From Frateuria sp. Soil773 (GTDB lineage: Bacteria; Pseudomonadota; Gammaproteobacteria; Xanthomonadales; Rhodanobacteraceae): a stretch of DNA of 64,000 nt. Every line of letters begins with the position of its first letter. Position 1 is the first letter of the stretch. A model generated the notes under the pieces. It was not told the origin of the DNA. It searched no databases and saw only the letters and a program-made list of their open reading frames with translations. The position numbers were made by a program, and so were the translations under genes. The stretch lies in NCBI RefSeq assembly GCF_001428405.1, contig NZ_LMSL01000006.1:46310-110309 (forward strand), given 5' to 3'. Below are positions 58,352-64,000 of this stretch, in pieces.

Positions 58352-59551
58352 GTGATCATCACCCCCAAAGTGCGTGGATTCATCTGTGTCACCGCCCACC
58401 CGGTCGGCTGCGAGCACAACGTGGCCGACCAGATCGCCGTGACCAAGGCGGCCGTTCACGGCGGCAAGGGACCCAAGCGCGTGCTGGTGATCGGCGCCTC
58501 CACCGGCTACGGCCTGGCCTCGCGCATCACTGCGGCGTTCGGCTACGGCGCGGCCACGCTGGGCGTGTTCTTCGAGAAGCCCAGCAGCGAGAGCAAGCCC
58601 GGCACCGCCGGCTGGTACAACGCCGCCGCGTTCGACAAGCTGGCCAAGCAGGCCGGCCTCTACAGCAAGTCGATCAACGGCGACGCGTTCGCCAACGAGA
58701 CCCGCGAGCGCGCGATCGAGATCATCAGGAACGAGATGGGCGGCCCGATCGACCTGGTCGTCTATTCGCTGGCCTCGCCGGTGCGCAAGCTGCCGGATAC
58801 CGGCGAGGTGGTGCGCTCCGCGCTCAAGACCATCGGCGAGCCCTTCACCAACACCTCGGTCGACACCAACAAGGACGTCGTGATCGAGGCCACCGTCGAG
58901 CCGGCCACCGAGCAGGAGATCAAGGACACCGTCACCGTGATGGGCGGCGAGGACTGGGCGCTGTGGATCGACGCGCTGAGCAAGGCCGGCGTGCTCGCCG
59001 AGCACGCCAAGACCATCGCCTACAGCTACATCGGCACCGAGATCACCTGGCCGATGTACTGGCACGGCACCCTGGGCCAGGCCAAGCAGCACCTCGACGA
59101 CACCGCACGGCAGTTGCGCGGGCGCCATGCCGGCCTCGAGGCCTACGTGGGCGTGATGAAGTCGGTGGTCACGCAGGCCAGCGCGGCGATCCCGGTGATC
59201 CCGCTGTACGTGTCCATCGCCTTCCGCATCATGAAGGAGAAGGGCATCCACGAAGGAACCATCGAGCAGGCCAACCGCCTGTTCCACGACCGCCTCTACC
59301 GCGCCGACGGCGCTCCCGCGCCGACCGACGACGAGGGCCGCGTGCGGCTGGACGACTGGGAACTGCGCGCCGACGTGCAGGACGCCTGCAAGGCGATCTG
59401 GCCCACCGTCACCACCGAGAACCTCAGGCAGATCACCGACTACGCCGGCTACAAGCACGAGTTCCTGCAACTGTTCGGGTTCGACCGGGTGGACGTGGAC
59501 TACGCTGCCGAGGTGGATGCGGACCGGCGCTTCGACTGCGTCGAGCTCTGA
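58352..59551 (+). CDS. fabV: Enoyl-ACP reductase FabV
   Basis: A 399-residue NADH-dependent reductase for the last step of fatty acid elongation. It belongs to the FabV family, unrelated in size to FabI and typically insensitive to triclosan. The start is a GTG after AGGAG; homologues begin [17 protein letters not shown]-like. The NADH loop is [14 protein letters not shown], and the catalytic pair is Y236 and K245 (Y-x8-K). The [14 protein letters not shown] and [10 protein letters not shown] segments are conserved. Confidence 0.96.
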   Translation: MIITPKVRGFICVTAHPVGCEHNVADQIAVTKAAVHGGKGPKRVLVIGASTGYGLASRITAAFGYGAATLGVFFEKPSSESKPGTAGWYNAAAFDKLAKQAGLYSKSINGDAFANETRERAIEIIRNEMGGPIDLVVYSLASPVRKLPDTGEVVRSALKTIGEPFTNTSVDTNKDVVIEATVEPATEQEIKDTVTVMGGEDWALWIDALSKAGVLAEHAKTIAYSYIGTEITWPMYWHGTLGQAKQHLDDTARQLRGRHAGLEAYVGVMKSVVTQASAAIPVIPLYVSIAFRIMKEKGIHEGTIEQANRLFHDRLYRADGAPAPTDDEGRVRLDDWELRADVQDACKAIWPTVTTENLRQITDYAGYKHEFLQLFGFDRVDVDYAAEVDADRRFDCVEL

Positions 59552-59618
59552 CGCAGCGCCGCAGCCCGGAGGCTGCCGGTAAGATGGCGGCTTCCGTTCC
59601 CGCTATGGCACATACCCC

Positions 59619-60827
59619 ATGCGTCCCATCGTCAGCCTTCGCCTGCTAGCCGCCGCACTGTGCCTGGTCGCCTCGCTGCCGTCGGCGGCGGGCGACCGGA
59701 GCGAACCGACCGTCGGCCAGCGGCGCGAGGGCGTGCTGTTCTGGCCGCAGGCGCAACGCGAGGCGCAGTTCCGCAGGATGTACGAGCTGTTCCCGAGCGA
59801 CCGCGCCGCGCATGGCGCGCACGTCCACGCATTGCCGCAGGGCAAGCCGCTGGCGATGCCCGGGCGGGACGCGCCGGCGTGGCTGGCCGGCTACATGGAC
59901 GAGCACCACATCGCCGGGGTGATGGTGCTGCAGCACGGCCGCGTGCGCCTGCAGCGCTATGCGCTGGGCTTCGGGCCGGAGCAGCGCTGGGAGTCGTTCT
60001 CGGTGGCAAAGTCGGTCACCTCCACCTTGCTCGGCATCGCCCTGCAGCAGGGCTACATCCGCGGCATGGACGACACGCTGGGCACCTACATCCCGGAACT
60101 GCGCGACAGCGCGTATGCCGGGGTCACGGTACAGCAACTGCTGACGATGACCTCGGGCGTGCGCTGGAACGAGGACTACGCCGACGCCAGGTCGGACGTG
60201 GCGCAGATGTACCGCGGCGCCTGCGTCGACGGCCGGGCGCACATCCTGTCGTACCTGGCGAAGCAGCCGCGGCAGTGGCCGGCCGGCACGCATTTCAACT
60301 ACAACACCGCGGAAACCGACCTGCTCGGCATCCTGGTGCAGCGCGCCACGCGCCGCTCGCTGGCCGACTATCTTTCGCAGGCCATCTGGAAGCCGTACGG
60401 CATGGCCTCCGACGCCTACTGGATCAAGGACGAATGCGACGGCAGCGATACCGGCGGCAGCGGCCTGTCGGCCACGCTGGGCGACTATGCGCGGCTGGGG
60501 CAGTTCATGCTCGACGGCGGCCGCATCGCCGGCAAGCCGGTGATCGCCGCGGCCTGGCTCAAGGGCGCGGTGCGCCGCCAGGCCAGCGTGGACGAGCCCG
60601 GCCGCGGCTACGGCTATCTGTGGTGGACCGACGCCGACGGCAGCTACGCCGCCATCGGCATCTTCGGCCAGATGGTCTACGTCGACCCCTCGCGCGGCCT
60701 GGTGATCGCCCAGGTGGCGGCGTGGCCGCACGCGATGTCGGAAGGGCTGATCGCCGCGCGGCGGGGGTTCGTGGCCGCGATCAAGCATGCGCTGGATGCG
60801 GAAGGTGGTGCGCGGCGGGTGCATTGA
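59619..60827 (+). CDS. Exported serine hydrolase, beta-lactamase/EstB fold
   Basis: A 402-residue class C beta-lactamase-like hydrolase. A signal peptide is likely (to about residue 25, ending LPSAAG). The SxxK motif is S128-V-A-K131 (FSVAKSVTS), followed by LGTYIPELRDSAYAGVTVQQLL, the tyrosine motif NYNTAETDLLGIL and a C-terminal YGYLWW(T)DADGSYAAIG. This pattern is common in 6-aminohexanoate-dimer hydrolase and esterase relatives; antibiotic hydrolysis is not implied. The ribosome-binding site is weak. It stands 67 bases after fabV. Confidence 0.9.
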   Translation: MRPIVSLRLLAAALCLVASLPSAAGDRSEPTVGQRREGVLFWPQAQREAQFRRMYELFPSDRAAHGAHVHALPQGKPLAMPGRDAPAWLAGYMDEHHIAGVMVLQHGRVRLQRYALGFGPEQRWESFSVAKSVTSTLLGIALQQGYIRGMDDTLGTYIPELRDSAYAGVTVQQLLTMTSGVRWNEDYADARSDVAQMYRGACVDGRAHILSYLAKQPRQWPAGTHFNYNTAETDLLGILVQRATRRSLADYLSQAIWKPYGMASDAYWIKDECDGSDTGGSGLSATLGDYARLGQFMLDGGRIAGKPVIAAAWLKGAVRRQASVDEPGRGYGYLWWTDADGSYAAIGIFGQMVYVDPSRGLVIAQVAAWPHAMSEGLIAARRGFVAAIKHALDAEGGARRVH

Positions 60828-60957
60828 GGGAAGCGGCATGCAACGTCGCGCTCTCCTGCGTTCCTTCGGATAACGGGGTTCCACCCGGGCCGTCGGACGA
60901 ACAGGCACGTCACGCGTCGCGCCATACACTCGCCGTTTCGCCATCGGAGCGCTCGCC

Positions 60958-61365
60958 ATGGAAATCATCCGCAACGGCTCGCAGCCGTCCGTCACCGGGC
61001 CGGACGAGTATTTCACCGGCAAGGTCCGCATCGATTCGCCGTTCAAGGGCATCGGCGGCGCGAACGTGTCCGGCGGCATCGTGACCTTCGAGCCGGGTGC
61101 GCGCAGCGCCTGGCATACCCATCCGCTCGGGCAGACGCTGATCGTCACCGCCGGCAAGGGCTGGACCCAGTGCGAGGGCGGCCCGATCGTGGAGATCAAT
61201 GCGGGCGACATCGTCTGCTGCCCGGCGAACCACCGGCACTGGCACGGCGCCACGCCGACTACGGCAATGACCCACATCGCCGTGCAGGAGGCGAAGGACG
61301 GCAAGGTGGTCGAATGGATGGAGAAGGTGACCGACGAGGAATACCTGGCCGGCCCGCCGCGCTGA
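60958..61365 (+). CDS. Small cupin, hydroxynitrile-lyase-like
   Basis: A 135-residue single-domain cupin. Metal ligands are H53, H55, Q59 (WHTHPLGQT) and H94 (HRHWHG). The pattern and length resemble the manganese cupins that include the Granulicella (R)-hydroxynitrile lyase ([37 protein letters not shown]). Most such proteins have unknown physiological roles, so only the fold and metal site are firm. It stands alone, convergent with the ABC exporter. Confidence 0.85.
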   Translation: MEIIRNGSQPSVTGPDEYFTGKVRIDSPFKGIGGANVSGGIVTFEPGARSAWHTHPLGQTLIVTAGKGWTQCEGGPIVEINAGDIVCCPANHRHWHGATPTTAMTHIAVQEAKDGKVVEWMEKVTDEEYLAGPPR

Positions 61366-61395
61366 CCGCTTCGGGCAGTACCCGGCTCCGGCATC

Positions 61396-61419
61396 GCCCT
61401 CCCTGCGCGCAGGGAGGGC
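61396..61419. repeat. Perfect 24-base palindrome between convergent genes
   Basis: The two 12-base arms (GCCCTCCCTGCG and its complement) meet without a spacer, halfway between the cupin and the ABC exporter stops. There is no T-run on either side, so it may act as a bidirectional RNA end or a protein-binding site. Confidence 0.7.
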
Positions 61420-61428
61420 CGGAACGCA

Positions 61429-63201
61429 TCAGGCCACGAACTGCAGCCTCGCCAGCTCCGCATACAGCCCACCCTCGGCGAGCAGGCTTTCGTGCGTGCC
61501 CTGCGCCACGATGCGGCCGCCGTCCATCACCACGATGCGGTCGGCGCGCTGCACGGTGGCGAGGCGGTGGGCGATCACCAGGGTGGTGCGGCCTTTCTCC
61601 AGCCGCTCCAGCGCCTGCTGGATGGCGGCCTCGGATTGCGCGTCGAGAGCCGAGGTGGCTTCGTCGAGCAGCAGCAGCGGCGCGTCGCGCAGGATCGCGC
61701 GGGCGATCGCGACGCGCTGGCGCTGGCCGCCGGACAGGCGCACGCCGCGCTCGCCCAGCTCGGCGTCGAAGCCTTCGCCGAGCGCGCTGATGAAGTCGTG
61801 GGCCTCGGCGGCGCGCGCCGCCTCGTGGACCTCGTCGTCGCCGGCGTCCTGCCGGCCGAAGCGGATGTTGTCGGCCGCGCTGCCGCTGAAGATCACGGTT
61901 TCCTGCGGCACCAGCGCGATCGCGCCGCGCAGCTCGGGCAGGGTCAGCGCGCGCAGGTCGATGCCGTCGAGGCTGATGCGGCCCGTCTGCGGATCGTAGA
62001 AGCGCAGCAGCAGCGCGAACACGGTGCTCTTGCCGGCGCCGGACGGGCCGACCAGGGCCACCGTCTCGCCGGGGCGGATGTCGAGGCTGAAGTCGTACAG
62101 CGCCGGCGCGTCCGGGCGGGTCGGATAGTGGAAGGCCACGTTGTCGAAGCGCAGCGCGCCCTGCACCGGCCGCGGCAGGGCCAGCGGCCGGGCCGGGTCG
62201 GCGATCTGCGCGCGCTCGGCGAACAGCTCGCCGATGCGCTCCATCGCGCCGGCCGCGCGCAGCACGTCGCCCCATACCTCCGAAAGCCCGGCCACCGAAC
62301 CGGCCGCGAAGATCGCGTACAGCACGAACTGGCCGAGCACGCCGGCGTTGAGCGTGCCGGCCAGCACGTCGCGCGCGCCGGCCCACAGCACCAGCGTGAT
62401 CGCGCCGAAGAACAGCACGATCACCGCGGCGGTGAGCAGGGCGCGCATGCCGATGCGCTTCTTCGCCGTGGCCAGCGCGCGGGTGATCGCGCTGCCGTAG
62501 CGGATGCTCTCGATGTCCTCGCGCGCGTAGGCCTTCACCGCGGGCGCCGCATTGAGGGTTTCGTTGGCGATCGCGGCGGCGTCGGCGAGACGGTCCTGGC
62601 TGGCGCGCGACAGCTTCTGCACGCGGCGGCCGAACACCATGATCGGCAGCATCACCGCCGGGATCACCAGCGCGGTGAGTCCGGCCAGGCGCGGGCTGGT
62701 CCACACCATCATCGCGCTGGCGCCCAGCAGCATCACCGCGCTGCGCAGCGCCACCGAGATGCCCGAGCCGATCAGCGCCTGCACCACCTCGGTGTCGGTG
62801 CCCAGGCGCGAAGTGAGTTCGCCCACGCGGCTGCGCTCGAAGAAGCCGACGTCGAGGCGGATCACGTGCGCATAGAGTTTCGCGCGCATCGAGGCCAGCG
62901 CGCGCTCGCCGAGCAGGGTGATGCAGAAATAGCGCCCCGCGGTGGCGAAGGCGAGCACCAGCGCCACGCCGAACAGGCCGAGGAAGGTGGCGTTGATCGC
63001 CGCCGTGCTGGCGTTGCCGAAGCCGGCGTCGATCATGTGGCGCACCGCCATCGGCAGCACCAGGGTCGCGGCGGACGACAGCCCGAGGAAGACCAGCCAG
63101 CCGAGGGCCAGCGCGCGATGCGGTTTCAGGAACGGCCAGAGCTGGCGCAGCGCGCCGATGCGGCGCTTCGGTGAGGTGTCGGTCGCCGTGGATTCGCTCA
63201 T
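61429..63201 (-). CDS. MsbA-like ABC exporter
   Basis: A 590-residue half-transporter with six N-terminal membrane spans fused to an ATPase domain. It works as a homodimer in the inner membrane. Walker A is VGPSGAGKSTVFALL, the signature is RLSGGQRQRVAIARA and Walker B LLLLDEATSALD; the H-loop is VIAHRLATV. Lipid-type exporters (MsbA relatives) fit best, but MsbA itself is usually beside lpxK, which is absent here, so substrate and symbol are left open. Confidence 0.92.
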   Translation of the reverse strand: MSESTATDTSPKRRIGALRQLWPFLKPHRALALGWLVFLGLSSAATLVLPMAVRHMIDAGFGNASTAAINATFLGLFGVALVLAFATAGRYFCITLLGERALASMRAKLYAHVIRLDVGFFERSRVGELTSRLGTDTEVVQALIGSGISVALRSAVMLLGASAMMVWTSPRLAGLTALVIPAVMLPIMVFGRRVQKLSRASQDRLADAAAIANETLNAAPAVKAYAREDIESIRYGSAITRALATAKKRIGMRALLTAAVIVLFFGAITLVLWAGARDVLAGTLNAGVLGQFVLYAIFAAGSVAGLSEVWGDVLRAAGAMERIGELFAERAQIADPARPLALPRPVQGALRFDNVAFHYPTRPDAPALYDFSLDIRPGETVALVGPSGAGKSTVFALLLRFYDPQTGRISLDGIDLRALTLPELRGAIALVPQETVIFSGSAADNIRFGRQDAGDDEVHEAARAAEAHDFISALGEGFDAELGERGVRLSGGQRQRVAIARAILRDAPLLLLDEATSALDAQSEAAIQQALERLEKGRTTLVIAHRLATVQRADRIVVMDGGRIVAQGTHESLLAEGGLYAELARLQFVA

Positions 63202-63298
63202 GGGTCTCGCCGCGTGCTGGATCAGGTGCAGATGGGGGTTTTGGCTGGGCGATTCAATCGCCGGGGCGGAGTTGTTCCCGGGATGCCGGGACGAGAGG

Positions 63299-63356
63299 CG
63301 CTGGATTCCTGCTTGACCAGCCCTTCGGCTGTTGAAAAGCGCCTCGCAGGCATGAC
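63299..63356 (-). repeat. Single inverted REP-like head element
   Basis: Read on the minus strand it matches the heads at 57885 and 58005 (inner stem CAGCC-GAAG-GGCTG unchanged) but has the outer stem CCTGC/GCAGG. No simple tail hairpin is attached. Confidence 0.85.
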
Positions 63357-63485
63357 GGGTTGATGGGGACGGCGGGATTGGAGGGCGCCGTTTTCGGGGG
63401 CGACGCAGCCATCGGGTACGGGCTGGGCAGAGTCCGGATGGGCCGCGCGGGACTGCAAGGATGCGTGCAGGAAGCTTTTCTGCGG

Positions 63486-63519
63486 CTGAAAAAGAACGGG
63501 ACGCCGCAGCGTCCCGTTC
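63486..63519 (-). terminator. Terminator of the OPT transporter gene
   Basis: On the minus strand the perfect 11-base-pair stem GAACGGGACGC with its complement (loop TGCG) is followed by CTTTTTC, 21 bases after the stop codon. Confidence 0.9.
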
Positions 63520-63539
63520 GTTCCGGAGGCCGGTCGCGC

Positions 63540-64000
63540 TTATGCCTTGCCGGCCTGCGCCATGCGCCAGATCCAGCGGTAGAGCACGGCCACCACGGCG
63601 GCGAAGGCCAGCCCGCCGATCACGATGGCGGCGTTGCCAAAACCGGGGCCGACCAGGGCCAGCGGCGCTTCCTTGCCGGTGAACGCCACGATCGCGGCGA
63701 TGAACACGCCGATCACGCTCTCGCCCACGATCAGGCCAGAGGCCAGCAGCACGCCGAGCTGCTTGGTGGATTCGGCTTTCGCGGTGCGGTCGGCGCGGCG
63801 GTCGAAGAACCAGCCGACCACGGCGCCCACCACCACCATCAGGGTGCTGGTGGTGGGCAGGTAGATGCCCAGGCCCACCGCCAGCGGCGGCAGGCGCATG
63901 CTTCTGGTGGTCTTCGCCAGGAGCGCGTCCACCACGATGATGCCCACGCCGATCAGGGCGCCGACCTGGATCAGGCCCCAGTCGATGTTGCCCTGGATCA
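63540..64000 (-). CDS. OPT-family oligopeptide transporter, C-terminal part
   Basis: Only the last 150 or so residues are inside the window; the gene continues past 64000. The visible part has GLIQVGALIGVGIIVVDALL, RLPPLAVGLGIYLPTTSTLMVVVGAVVG and VLLASGLIVGESVIGVFIAAIVAF. It ends in a final span, AIVIGGLAFAAVVAVLYRWIWRM. This is the C-terminus of the OPT proton-coupled peptide/metal-chelate transporter family. The start and substrate cannot be seen. Confidence 0.85.
   Translation of the reverse strand, partial: IQGNIDWGLIQVGALIGVGIIVVDALLAKTTRSMRLPPLAVGLGIYLPTTSTLMVVVGAVVGWFFDRRADRTAKAESTKQLGVLLASGLIVGESVIGVFIAAIVAFTGKEAPLALVGPGFGNAAIVIGGLAFAAVVAVLYRWIWRMAQAGKA

Noticed and set aside
61366-61428. 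Terminator between the cupin and ABC exporter genes
   Set aside because: The 24-base palindrome is perfect but has no T-run on either strand, so it was listed as a repeat rather than a terminator.

Overview
The window is a 64 kb piece of a GC-rich gammaproteobacterial chromosome. Gene content and order point to the Xanthomonadales, most likely Rhodanobacteraceae (Rhodanobacter/Dyella/Frateuria-like). The clues are surE-pcm-yqaA-nlpD, clpP-clpX-lon-hupB-ppiD, rpoE-rseA-degP-lepA-lepB-DUF4845-rnc-era-recO, a FabV enoyl-ACP reductase and an MTI-type phosphorylase. This assignment is inferred from the sequence alone. Almost everything is core housekeeping. I see no prophage, insertion sequence, integron or CRISPR array.

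Layout. 0-7.4 kb: an Smr-domain nuclease; a surE-pcm-yqaA-nlpD cluster without a following rpoS; a Mth938-like protein and YhbY; then rlmE-ftsH. 7.5-8.7 kb: five tRNAs behind a near-consensus promoter, a strong terminator, about 400 bases without a recognisable gene, and tRNA-Leu. 8.8-17.6 kb: protein quality control (tig, clpP, clpX, lon), HU, tRNA-Val and tRNA-Asp, and the periplasmic foldase PpiD. 17.9-22.7 kb: mltD and gloB facing yafS-like, rnhA and dnaQ, then a PP2C phosphatase. 23-27.5 kb: tRNA-Ser, ppsA divergent from its regulator ppsR, DUF1249 and a minus-strand tRNA array (Ala-Glu-Asp). 27.6-38 kb: a CPA2 antiporter, a periplasmic FKBP isomerase, ugd-slyX-DUF2058, a FadJ-like beta-oxidation protein, an unknown protein and a four-part cyclic-di-GMP protein. 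38-47 kb: the sigma-E stress operon (with a sigma-E-type promoter before rpoE), then lepA, lepB, DUF4845, rnc, era and recO. 47-51.9 kb: an orphan receiver-Hpt protein, a YdbH-like AsmA-family protein with a lipoprotein that looks like YnbE fused to YdbL, and rlmD. 52-64 kb: a CYTH protein, a tightly overlapping nagZ-hpt-FMN reductase-mtnP set, a cold-shock gene, a Tat-exported asparaginase with cutC, fabV, a serine hydrolase, a manganese-type cupin, an MsbA-like exporter and the end of an OPT transporter.

How the parts work together. Several stretches act as functional units: cytoplasmic proteolysis (ClpXP, Lon, FtsH, trigger factor), envelope stress (RpoE/RseA/DegP, with PpiD and the FKBP isomerase), and RNA or ribosome maturation (RlmE, RlmD, YhbY, LepA, RNase III, Era). 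Another unit is salvage: NagZ recycles wall sugars, while the MTI phosphorylase releases hypoxanthine that the co-encoded Hpt can turn into IMP.

The most unusual signals are in the spacers. One is a family of nested-hairpin repeats (52.0, 57.9, 58.0 and 63.3 kb) whose outer and inner stems differ between copies by compensating changes, so a structure seems to be conserved. The other is a pair of purine-rich/pyrimidine-rich palindromic elements at 1-97 and 46209-46320; the second begins at the era stop codon and runs up to the recO start.
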